From assembly GCA_963995525.1 (NCBI GenBank), contig OZ023210.1:27932439-27996438 (forward strand): a stretch of 64,000 nt of DNA, in the 5' to 3' direction. Made by a program: the position numbers and the translations under genes. The stretch comes from Escarpia spicata (lineage: Eukaryota; Annelida; Polychaeta; Sabellida; Siboglinidae). The notes below the pieces were generated by a model. It did not search any database, was not told the origin of the DNA, and worked only from the letters and a program-made list of their open reading frames with translations. The number at the start of each line of letters is the position of its first letter. Within the stretch, counting starts at the first letter, position 1. Of this stretch, positions 29,634-40,821 are shown piece by piece.

Positions 29634-30345
29634 AAACAGTCCTATACAAGAATCATTTATTTATTTATTTAGTCATTTCTATTCACGGGTCATCTAATGA
29701 GTCACAAACATTCATACGCAACTATAAATATGGGTGGAAATATCAATGCAATTCGGTGATGTTGCGGCTGAAATTGTTGAACGGAATCCGTGAAGTGTGC
29801 ACCACCTGTTGTGTTTGGCTACTTAACACAGGCGAGATTTGAACACGCCACACATGACACGTCTTCACCATAAACTGCACAACTCAAACGGCTAAACAAA
29901 CAACTTACACAAATTATGTAAACATTCATATACATATTTATTTATTTATTTCTATTCACTGTCCGCAAACAAACAGTCCTATACAAGAATCATTTATTTA
30001 TTTATTTAGTCATTTCTATTCACGGGTCATCTAATGAGTCACAAACATTCATACGCAACTATAAATATGGGTGGAAATAGCCATGCAATTCGGTGATGTT
30101 GCGGCTGAAATTGTTGAACGGAATCCGTGAAGTGGGCACCACCTGTTGTGTTTGGCTACTTAACACAGGCGAGATTTGAACACGCCACACACGACACGTC
30201 TTCACCATAAACTGCACAACTCAAACGGCTAAACAAACAACTTACACAAATTATGTAAACATTCATATACATATTTATTTATTTATTTCTATTCACTGTC
30301 CATCTAATGAGGCAAACAAACATTCATATACAACTATAAATATAT
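29634..30345. repeat. 337-bp tandem duplication
   Basis: AAACAGTCCTATACAAGAAT starts copies at 29634 and 29971, and a third partial copy runs from about 30290. Copies 1 and 2 differ at only a few sites (for example TGTGCACC versus TGGGCACC), so the duplication is recent. Units include TTTATTTATTTATT blocks and an ACTATAAATATGGG TATA-like motif. Confidence 0.85.
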
Positions 30346-30409
30346 ATATATATATATATATACAAGAATATTTTCATTTATTTATTCAGTCGCTTCTATT
30401 CACAGGTCG

Positions 30410-30844
30410 CCTAATGAAGAGCCACCCAAAGCCTGGGGACGTGGGCGCACGCTCCGCGCCGTGGCAGCTGCAACGCCTGTGCCCCGACCTCTTCCGACAC
30501 GAACATGCACAACGCCGCCTCCATTACAACCAAGACGGGGCGATCGACCGATTGCCATCGTACACGGCATCGCTAGGCCAAAGTGGCGCGACCTCGACAC
30601 AAATTTATGGGTGTCGCTCCCTCCTCGCCCACGGGAACGAGACTCGGACACCCATTTGGACGCTCCTGACCCATGGGGGGTGACAGAACGGCTCGAGCTT
30701 AGCCTACCACCACCTCTACGCACCCCAGCAGCAATCTTGCCTCGGTGCCCCGTGCGGCGACGACCACAGAACGGATTTGGCTTACCACGCGATTACGTCC
30801 CGTCAGATTTCCCTAGAATACCATTCGCCATCCTCCGTAGTTAA
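30410..30844. other. GC-rich open block of uncertain coding status
   Basis: A sharp GC-rich island inside AT-rich DNA is open in several frames: plus 30414-30683 (ATG start, 89 aa), plus 30461-30844 (no ATG) and minus 30723-30400 (no clear ATG). None resembles a known family. It could be a small gene or a fragment. The frame with the ATG is the most defensible. Confidence 0.3.
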
Positions 30845-31150
30845 ACTTCATTTCTTCCTCATTAAACTATATAACAATCAACGACTAGTCGTTTGTTCTT
30901 TCCAACGCACAAAACCAATGTATGTCCCTACGAACTCCATAGTAGGCTTGCTTATAAACGAAACACTGTACGCTATAAATACACTACTACTAGAAAGCGT
31001 CACGACTCACGACAAAGCAGGAACGTTACAGCTGTCGCTAGCAGCTTACGGACTTTACACCAGTGCCTGTATCAAGTTTCACAACAACCCAGCGTAGAAC
31101 ATTTATACGTGGTTATGATTATAGCCACTTTCGACCGCCTCAACGCAGCT

Positions 31151-31670
31151 CCAATTAACAGGCAACTCTTTTATACAGTGGTTTGTGCCGGTACAATGGT
31201 TATAGGCAATATTCAGTTGTTTTAGTCCTACCTTAGCGATCCAAACAGCGCCACTGAGTGCAGAGAAACATTACAGCAGTCGGTCGCTAGCCAATTAACA
31301 GGCAACTCTTTTATACAGTGGTTTTGTGCCGGTACAATGGTTATAGGCAATATTCAGTTGTTTTAGTCCTACCTTAGCGATCCAAACAGCGCCACTGAGT
31401 GCAGAGAGACATTACAGCGGTCGGTCACTAGCAGCGTCCGGACTTTACACCAGTCCATGTATCAGGTTTCACAACAACACAGCCGCCTAACAGCGTAGAA
31501 CTTTTATACGTGGTTATGTACTGGTACAGTGATTATAACCACTCAGTACTAAATTTCGTACTCATCAATGCACCCCCAATTAGCAGGCAACTCTTTTATA
31601 CAGTAGTTTTATGCCGGTACAATGGCTATAGGCAATATTCAATTATTTTAGCCCTACCTTCGGTCTGACG
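31151..31670. repeat. Promoter-like repeats near the right end
   Basis: Copies start with CCAATTAACAGGCAACTC at 31151 and 31291 (140-base period) and a diverged copy at 31574. Each contains TTTTATACAGTGG, i.e. CTGTATAAAAGAG on the minus strand, the same core as before the SSB and PolB genes, plus GGTACAATGGTTATAGGC. No long frame follows in either direction. Confidence 0.75.
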
Positions 31671-31775
31671 ATCAAAAGGGACCACTAGAGTGCAGAGAAA
31701 CGAAAACACACACGCAAAGGGCACGGGGTCAACGCTGAACATCCCCTTAATACAGCAGCTTGTGGTCTCAAACTA

Positions 31776-32091
31776 ATTCTAAGCCTCTGATTTGTTGTTG
31801 AGCCTGTCAATCACGCCCCTCAAGTATAGAGAAACGAAACACATACATTACACGCACTAAGGGCAACAGGTCAGCGTCGTTGGGTGGTCCTATCAATCAA
31901 AGGTAATTAAGGGTATTTAGTTCCGCTGCTAAGTTTTAGGAAAAAGTGCAAAATCCTTTGATGTTGACTTTTTCTGTATAGATGCTAAGTTTTAGGAAAT
32001 TTTTTTGGGGCGGAGCCTATTTCTTTGATCTTTCTTTGATCTTGAGTACATGACCTTTTTACACGGGGGCCTTAGCCACACTACTACTACT
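31776..32091. repeat. Right terminal inverted repeat
   Basis: Reverse complement of 14560-14865, ending CTACTACTACT directly before TACGTC. Confidence 0.93.
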
Positions 32092-32097
32092 TACGTC
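32092..32097. repeat. Target site duplication, right (TACGTC)
   Basis: Identical to 14554-14559. Confidence 0.9.
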
Positions 32098-32200
32098 CAG
32101 TAGCTTCCAACCACCAGCTCCGACGAGGCGAACACGACCGAGTAGACACGTCCCATACTTTGCATTACAGGCATACTTTGTTGTTGGGAACTTACATTAC

Positions 32201-33562
32201 TTACTGCTCCCGTAACCTGTCTGGGTCATAGGGGCGCTGCATAGCTGAATGTTTCACCAGTCGACGCCAGTCTTGGCGGTTGTGTGCTATTGTCTGATTT
32301 TCTGCAAATTTCTTCCCAATCCATTCTGCAATATTGTCTGACCATCTCTTTCTCTGTCTTCCTTGTCTTCTTTTCCCCGGCACTGTTCCTTGTAGTATTG
32401 TTTTTTTGAGCCCACTTGATCGTGTTTCGTGGCCATACCATCTCAGTTTCCTCTTTTTTTACTGTGGTCAGCAGGTCTTCGCAATGTCCCACATGTTAAG
32501 TGATGATTTTTATGTTTGTTGGGAACATGCGTCGATTACTGGTGCGGCCTGATCATTTTACGTCACCACTGACTTCCATGTTTACGGCCTAGCATACTTT
32601 ATATTGCAAGCATACTTTGTTGTTGGGAACATGCGTCTGTTACTTGTGCGTCCTGATCTTTTTTCATCACCACTGGCTTCCATGTTTACGGCCTTGCTTG
32701 GCGTGAGTCGATCAGCTGCCGCTCCGATGCTCGCCAATGCTGTCTATGTCATCAAGGTCTTTGAAGAATGCACTAAGAATAACACCTTTGTCGTGTTTGG
32801 TGCACTGAGAAACCAGTTCGGTCCACTGAGACACCAGTTCGGTGCACTTAATACAAAGAGCTGATAACTTTGAGTGAATTCAAGCAATATCCACGGTGTA
32901 CCTAGATGACATAGACACACTGATGACGACCTTGGCCTATATGTACATTACAATGACGACGTTGACGAGTTGTGCTGGGGAGTGTCCTACCAGTGACATA
33001 TGCGCGTGGTCGTGCCTGAGGCTATTGAATGTAGTCAACATACACGCTCATTGCATTTTCTCCGACAGCCACAGTGTCTTCCCTGTCATCCACAAACGGT
33101 CGGCCGAAATTTGATGATTTCTCCAATTCCTTGTCTAGTTTCGCCTCATCAGAGATGGTACTTCTAAGATAAGTAAAATTATAGACATTCTGAAGTAGCT
33201 GGCTATTTAGGAAGGCACGACCAGGATTAGCTTCGACCCTTGATGGTTGGTACAGAACAAACAACCGTTTTCTTCAGGATTATGCTTACACCATGACAAC
33301 TAGCTGATTCTATAAACTAGTCGATTAGGGTTTGCATGTCATAAAGGTTGTTAGCAACAATTACATCATCATATTCGTAGAGTAATTCACGAAATAGAGC
33401 CAACTGTGTTCTGATTTTGGCTCGGAGCTGGGATACCTTAAACAGGTTTGTATATGCACCAGGACATGTTCTCATATATACCCTCCTTCTGGACAGTTTA
33501 TGAAGGGTTCTTTGAGCATGGCTGCAATGTACAAGGAAAGTGGTTTTGGTGCCAGAACACAT
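32201..33562 (-). pseudogene. LINE reverse transcriptase relic
   Basis: Minus-strand pieces in correct order. At 33562-33317 a segment FKVSQLRAKIRTQLALFREL then LYEYDDVIVAN holds the degraded YADD box. At 33264-33022 comes VLYQPSRVEANPGRAFLNSQ and YNFTYLRSTISDEAKLDKE. At 32492-32201 the C-terminal tail reads GKRRQGRQRKRWSDNIAEWI and QDWRRLVKHSAM. About 500 bases (32500-33020), including a near-103-bp direct repeat at 32518 and 32623, interrupt it. The relic begins about 100 bases from the Polinton end and is not part of it. Confidence 0.75.
32518..32700. repeat. About 103-bp direct duplication
   Basis: GTTGGGAACATGCGTC with a following TTCCATGTTTACGGCCT occurs at about 32518 and again at about 32623. 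A shorter related piece (CATACTTTGTTGTTGGGAAC) lies at 32171. Confidence 0.7.
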
Positions 33563-36500
33563 ATATATATATAGACAATATATGTGGCAATAGCGAACAT
33601 CGATTGGTTACCATCCTAAAGTAAGTAACAGTGTCATTGCTGAAATACGTCGTCGGTATTTCACATTCATAAAGACACGTGCATGTTGCCTTGATATCTT
33701 ACGTACCGTTTGACAGCAACAAGTGTCCACAACTGTCATATATTATACAACAAAATACAGTACTGATAAACCTACTTGAATCGGCTTTCACAAATCGACG
33801 CCAAGTCGCTCATGTGCATTCACCTTCCAAGAATTGCGTTGTTACCTCATCTGAGACAGGCTTGCATGCGGAAGTACAGTACTAGCGTTATTCTGCCCGG
33901 GTGATAATTGACGTCAGTATAATTGCTTGCAGCCAGTCTCAAAAAAATAACAAACAGCATGTTTACCAGTGCCAATGTAGGCCTAGATAGTTTTCAGAGA
34001 ACCTGAGAAAAAGTTATTTAACATACATATAAGCAATATGATAGCGCATTATTAATACATAAAAACATTCTTGACGTGTCACGAATTCCAAGCCTTGAGA
34101 CTGGCAACCGCGTGGGCTGCGCTGGAACGGAAGAATGGCGAGAAATCAGACAAGACCTGCGGAGTCGAACAGCCAGCTTCAGCTCTCATGGAAAGTCCAG
34201 GTCTCAAACCTCAATGTGGGATGTGCGACATATGTAAGAGTGAAGGTCATGCAGATGATGAAAGTGAGACGGCTCAATACAGGATGTGAAAGGGATAGAA
34301 CGGTGGATTTTGGAGGATACAAGAAACTGCATCGAGGGGGCGATCAAAGACCATGTGTAGTCGGACTGATTATGAATAGGGGATTGAAGTAAGAAGGTCA
34401 TCACAGTGCAGAGATGATAGGGTAGGGTGGTGTGCTATTGATCACAAGGAGCCGGAGAGAGCGACACGGCACAAAACACGGGGTATAGAAACAGCAGCCA
34501 TAGAGTGAGAGGACGGAGAAGGAAGCACATAGAACTTCACACTGGCCCAAAATAGGTATAGTAAGGATATCAACAGAACATCAGCAGTGGATATAGAAAG
34601 AATATAAAAGTGATCACTGGTGTAAACAAGTGTGCGGCATTTAGGAAATTAAATTCGAAGGGGTGGCATTGAGGTACTTTTTATATTAGGAGTGTGTTGC
34701 AAGTGGGGAAAGTAATACAAGACTACGCACAGAAGGCAGAGGAGGATGGAAAAATGGAAGGTTAGTCAGCTCCATGAAGCGTTTGTGGAAATGATGAAAG
34801 CGAATGAACTTATGTAAGTTAGAGATGCAGAGGTCAAAATGGTGGAGGCAAGTTTCAAAGAGTCAAGTGCGGATGTGATATTTGAGGAATAGAATGGGGA
34901 ATATGGTTTGGAATGGGAGTATCTGGTTGAGTCCATGTTGTTAATGTTGGCCATTAACGTGATAGTATCTGGGAGTTGAGACAAGACATTTATGGTGAGA
35001 CTGCGTGTCATCGCGCTCTCACCCGTACGACATGTAGGCCTTAGAACATAGACTCAAACGTAGGCCTACAGAGCACTCATAGCCAAAGGCGATTTTTGTA
35101 GGCTATGTATTATATTTATGAAAACGTTTTATGTAACATGACAACATTGTTAATCAAACAAAAATAATACAGCAAGACACGCGACGTTTTAGCCCATCAA
35201 GTGGTGTTGCCAAGATTGAACATAAATAATATGTTATTATAATATGTTAATACATGCGCTAAGTACAACATAATCCTTAGATGATGTTGGCTGCGCCCCC
35301 AAGAAGAGTCCGTATACTGGATCACTGGAATGATAAGGTGTTCTGACGACCCACATTCAATGATGAGGTCTCTTTGTAAGCGGCGACAACCCCAGGAGGC
35401 CGCGAGCACGTTGTCATTTCCATGGGTATGGGCAAAGGCTTTCACAGCCTCTGACATTAATGAAACATAACAATTGAACAGACCAATACCAATGGCAAAT
35501 TTAATGAGAGACACATCCAGTTTCTGCGACAATGCGCATCAGCTCAGGGGTTCTTCATACGATACTGATCAAAACAAACTTATCGACTACTGCGCCAAAC
35601 GGCGATTTAATAGAAATGTATCCACACCTGAGTTGTAACGATAATTATAAACGTCACATTGTGGAGATCTTGTTACATTAATTGACGAGGGCACAGCTTA
35701 CTTTTATCAAAGAGACGGCGATATCAGCGAATACACATCTAACTAACGTGTGTGAGCCACCCACGTATACAATTTACGATAGGGTGAGCACAGTAGCAAC
35801 TGTGACGTAGAAGCTATAGAATCGTGTTTACGATGTTATTATCATAAAAATAAGTTACATGTGTGTAACTGATTATGTGTATACAATACAAATCCTAGCT
35901 AAACGTGTACCCTTGTAGCTAAACGTTGTCCATCTAAACGATGTAGACGTACTAAGGCAAATATGGCAACGTTAGGTAAAAACACAATCATGAAATCACA
36001 ATCTTGACACATTATTCGTTCTCATACTGAGTTAGTGTCGATTTAACTACAGTTGGTCTATATATATTTCATCTACCGGCCAGTAGGGTTGTTGGATTTT
36101 TCATTCACAAAAGCTTAGCAAGAAACGAAGATAACAGCGTACAGTGCATGTCAAGCGGAAACCAAACCATTATTGAATCATTGTTATGGAACGGTTGAGT
36201 AATTGCTGGCAATTGCAATTGATGGCCAGACCCTAATCAATTAGATATGTAACCCATTCCTTCATTGTGTACATCGACTAGGCTAACCTTGGAAACAAGA
36301 ACATACCAACTGGGGTTTGCCATACAATTTGGGCTGTAGACGAGGTTTGTGTAAACCATTTGGGGAGCCATCCCTGTGTGCCGTCGTGCTTACGTTTAAC
36401 GACTGAAGATACGACATTTCGGGCAGTATTGAGCGACGGGACAGCATCACATGCGCGTGATTACCTCACTGACAGCAAAGGAGCTGATCTTATATCTGAT

Positions 36501-39500
36501 AGAACTAGGACTCGGCAGTCTGACCAAAGGTGGAAGATTTCCACGATATATATTTTACCCGTGGAACGTATATCTGTTTCTATTTTTCTTGCCATTTATG
36601 TTTAATCGGGGAAATCTACAGTCTAGGCCATAGGTGACATTTTAATTGTGGAGGTTTTACTGCGTGAAAAGAAATTCTGTCACCTGGATGTCACGACTTC
36701 TAAGATGACGGCTTCTCACTTTTTATGTGATACGTTATTTGCTTATCCAGTTTATAAAGGTCAGACGTATCATTTTTTTTTATAACTTTATTACAAACTT
36801 ACCTGCCCGCCGCCACAATGAGACATTTGATTCCAGTTTTGATCAAAGTTCTTAGCTCTCTTTCCCATCGACGGACCCAATGATCTAAGCGTGCCACGTC
36901 AAAATGGCGCGTATTCCCAAAAAGGATTCTGTTCTAAATACTCCGTGCATTAAAACTTGTTTCAAAATACCTTTCTCGTACTGAAAATAGGTCGACATTC
37001 TCATATTTGAATCCACACTTTACATTGGCCACTGGGTGTTTTAAATCTACTTTCAAAACACTACCGTAATGTGTTCGACGGTGTGTGTGTTGAACGTCCA
37101 ACTCTGGAGCTGCATGTAGGGTGCTGCCACATCGCGGCCAAGCCGAGCAGCGTTTCCGTGTTCCTACCAGCCGATAGATCAGCGGAATAGGGTTAAAAAG
37201 CACAATTCTAGACAAACCGGTACACGTACACCTGTTTACGCCTACGTGCTTATTCAGACTGGCAATGTATGCTATGCAAAGCACCCCATTGTTCAAGTAT
37301 TGCGACACTCATTCATACTAGGTTGTACCAGTAGACAAAGTGGCAGCGAAATAATACTGCGGATGACAGGAGGGAAGGTACGGAAGCTTGCAGTAATGTG
37401 TTGCTTAATAGTAAACGGACAATGTTTCGAGGAGGGGGGAGGAAAAGGGGAGATATGGAGGAGAGAGAGGTGAGAAAGAAGAGAGGGGAAGAGAGGGGAA
37501 ATAGAGGGAATAGAGAGGGGAAGAGAAAGACATGATACATATAGGCATGATACATAGAGAGACGTGAACGAGATATTGGATGAGGGGGTGGAGAGAAATA
37601 GAGCGGCAGCAGATGCAGTTAATGAGGGAGCAGTGAGGAAGGAAGGAAGGAAGGGAGGTAGGGAAGATAGACAGATCGTGTGGATGAAGATGGGAATGGG
37701 GAGAGAATGATGTACAGAAAGAGAGTAAATACACAGTACGATTGAGAGAGTGGAGCAGCAGTAGCGTAGGTGGCAGTAACTACAACAGAGACTGAAACAG
37801 GAAACGAGAGAAACGAATGTACGCCCGCAAGCAACCACGCAGACAGGTTGTGAAACACAATGATAATTTAAGGTACAGTGTGAAGGTGACAGGGAGAGAT
37901 ACAGAAGAAAATTGACCACGATGCGAGATTGTACATGGAACATGCTACTGAATGAATCTGAGAGCGTCTTATGGCAAAAAATGATGAATTGCAAGAATTA
38001 CATTGTGCACAACGGTGTTTTCAGATGGATGCATCAAACGATGAACATGGTTGCAGCGTCAAGGGTTGGCTTAGAAAGTACTTTTTGGAAGGTAAGAACA
38101 TTTTGACAGCAGGCTATCATAATCATACCATCATATTTTGGTTCCAGTTGGGGAGAAATCTTCTTTTTATTATTAACTGAATATTTGCTTACATTAACAC
38201 ATCAAATATACACCGATAATCTTTTATATACAAACCTGTATAACGTAATCGATTTTTCATTGGTTGATTATCATCACAAATACAAATGAGAAAAACACCC
38301 AGTTCTAAAATAATCTATGATATTACTGATCAGCTGGCAGTACAGTCTGTGACTTCAGGTCGTTGAGTCCATTTCACGTGATCGATATTTTCAAAAAGCT
38401 AATAAAATGAACTGACATATATATTATATCTTGCTACACGTAATCTTTCCAGTAATCCAATTCCCAACTCCACCGCATACGAAACGTTTTGCATTGTGTT
38501 CTTTCAATTACCCAACATTACCGCGCCGGATATCACCCAGATGTAGACAAAGTCTGAGTACGGTGCATATAGAGTGCCTGTAGGCCAATGACGCCACATG
38601 GTCGTGGTACTCGATCACTGACCATATTTAATGTTGACGCATGATATTTAAACATATCAGAAACATGGACACGGCAATTTAGGTCACCCGGTGTAGTAAG
38701 TTGAAGACACTACCCTCGAAAACACTACTCAGTGTTCTGCCTAGGTCGAATTTGCAGGGCGTTAGTTTTTCAGTGACTCCATGGCACGCACAAGGCAAAA
38801 AGGACGTCCTGCCTTTTTTAAATTGCGCGGTTAAATTGTTCCCAACTGAGCGCATATCGCAATCGAGAATGGATTGAGGCGCTTGCAGAACTTGATCTTC
38901 TGAAAGCGCCCCGATGTCGACTACGTATCCCGATCGCCATTAAATTTTGTATCGTTTGTGCCAAAAATATTAAATACGTTTATTTGAGACGCCGACCTTC
39001 GAAAGTTAATAAACCAGAGCGATGGACTTTCGCGGAGCGCCTCGACTATTCATATCGCCAAGCATTCTTTATTTTGTTAATATCTTCAACAGTTAAATTA
39101 TGATCGCAGGGAGACTTCCACCGTTAGATTAGTCGTTAATTTCTTAATCACGTTATACTTGCAAAACTTATTAAAATACGTTTTGATTTGAGGAGGCGCC
39201 AAACTTCGCAAGTCGGTAGACCGCCTGTTCGCGACAGACGTCGCCTGTTTCGCTAGCTATTGCTCACAGCGTTCTATGTGCCCTTTTTCTGAAATGGCAC
39301 CCTGCCCTTTTGGGAACCTGGACAGAACACTGGACTACTGTAGTGTTTTGAGCGTACGCCCAAAACACTACTGTTAAGTTCAAAACATTACCCCTACATT
39401 TTGTTCAAAACTTTTAATTTGTATATGTTAGTACCATCCATAAAGTACATGTCGCTTGGTGGGAGGTTTTGGGGTATCCGAACAAGCTATACTAAACTTT

Positions 39501-40094
39501 ATGTGGGGAGGTGGTATCTTGGTAATGGCTACATAACGATTACAAACGAAGCTGTTGACCCCAGAGTGAAGGTACGGTGTATTTATTAAAAACCTCGTTG
39601 TGTCTACAGTATGTTCATGGAGTGCCAGTGCGTGTAGCGTCATTCTATTTTTTAATTGCTTTAATGGCGGCAGCCGGAACGTCGGGGGAAACGTCCGGGG
39701 GATGGGCATATTTCAAATATTGTGGGGGTGGGCAACGTTAATAGCTGCGGAGATGAACTTGACGCTCATGGATCCTAACCAAATCTACAAATGGATTCTA
39801 AAGAAGTTGTGGAAATATTGGAGGCGGCGTAGTATGTTCGAATTCCCAATCAAGCGTTAATTAAAGTAAATTATATGATTGTGTGTGTGCGTGCGTGCGG
39901 GCGTGCGTGCGTGCGTGCTTGCTTGCTTGCGTGCGTGTGAGCGGATTAATTTATTTATTGTTGTTAGTTTGCAATAGTATATGTCATAAATAAATCTTTA
40001 TCAACAACACAATCACTAGATTCAGCGCACTAGTGTCTTATGTTCCCGATAACTAACGACGGCAAACATATCGCCTGCACTGTGTAGCTCTGCT
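33563..40094. other. Long non-coding stretch
   Basis: I find no supported gene in these 6.5 kb. Notable low-complexity parts are a purine-rich (GGAGA/GGAAG) tract at 37435-37760, giving artificial long pyrimidine-coded frames on the minus strand, and a GTGCGTGC/GCTTGCTT tract at 39882-39938. ACACTACTG-type motifs recur near 38712, 39337 and 39365. Confidence 0.5.
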
Positions 40095-40373
40095 TTGGTT
40101 CAATGTCATTTTGATTACTCATGTTCAGCTTGGTACAGTGGATTATCGATAAAAATGAAGTGCAGAATGCAGTGTAGACAGAATAAGATGATCAGATTTA
40201 TGTTAAATGCTCCACCGAGGTTCCATGTTGGTGCTTATGAATTTAAGACCGTTGGAAAACTGTCTGTTGAATATAGAGTAGAACAAATAAAGTTGTGCCA
40301 CATGTTCAATATTATCAATGGTAATGCACCAGCATATTTAAGATTCAGATTCAGACTGTTTATTACCAAGTAG
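40095..40373 (+). pseudogene. LINE ORF2 C-terminal fragment
   Basis: 92 residues with VQCHFDYSCSAWYSGLSIKM, QNKMIRFMLNAPPRFHVG and EQIKLCHMFNIINGNAPAYL, which are the conserved region after the reverse transcriptase in CR1/Jockey-like elements. Truncated on both sides, no upstream RT domain, so a dead fragment. Confidence 0.75.
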
Positions 40374-40821
40374 CATTTAAAATGTACGAGGAATTCTTGG
40401 CGTTGTGGCGTCAACATACATGCACGCTTGTCTCCCCTGCCCCCCCCCCCCCCCCCCATCATGCACACGCAAAATATACAATCAGAAACATTATGAAACT
40501 ATGCTAAAACTAGTATAAATTGAAACCAAGGCCAACTGCCTACATATTTTAAGGCAGTCGTACATCTATTGACATAACGTGAACTTGATAACATAATATT
40601 AATACCGTCTGAACATTGCCTAAAAAGTTTAAAAGTATACATGTAGTTAAATAAATAATAAATAAATGTATATATATAAATTAGCAGACGACATAAAAAC
40701 TAAGCTGACAGTTAAAAAGTATGTACATACGTGTAGTCAAGTTAATAAATAATAAATAAATAAATAAATAATTAAATAATTTTGCATGGCGACATAAAAT
40801 CTAAACTGACTGAAAACAGTT

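Larger units (their letters stand above)
14560..32091. mobile_element. Polinton/Maverick (adintovirus-like) element, 17.5 kb
   Basis: Defined by about 310-bp terminal inverted repeats, a 6-bp target duplication and the family's hallmark genes: protein-primed PolB, retroviral-type integrase, packaging ATPase, adenain-like protease, and double and single jelly-roll capsid proteins. Both termini read AGTAGTAGTAGTGTGG inward. Coding is denser and more GC-rich (14.9-26.2 kb) than the flanking host DNA, while 26.2-27.1 kb and 29.2-31.8 kb are AT-rich repeat DNA. A rightward block (NADAR to protease) converges with a leftward block (SSB to PolB). Several genes are frameshifted, so the copy is probably not autonomous as written. 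Presence of the whole morphogenesis module supports the virus-like interpretation known for this group. Confidence 0.95.

Noticed and set aside
37293..37994. 234-codon minus-strand frame rich in Ser, Pro and Leu
   Set aside because: It overlies a purine-rich low-complexity tract and has no domain; three frames are open at once.
33563..40094. tRNA or rRNA genes in the long non-coding stretch
   Set aside because: I looked for A/B box pairs and clover-leaf arms by eye and saw none convincing; a covariance-model search would settle it.
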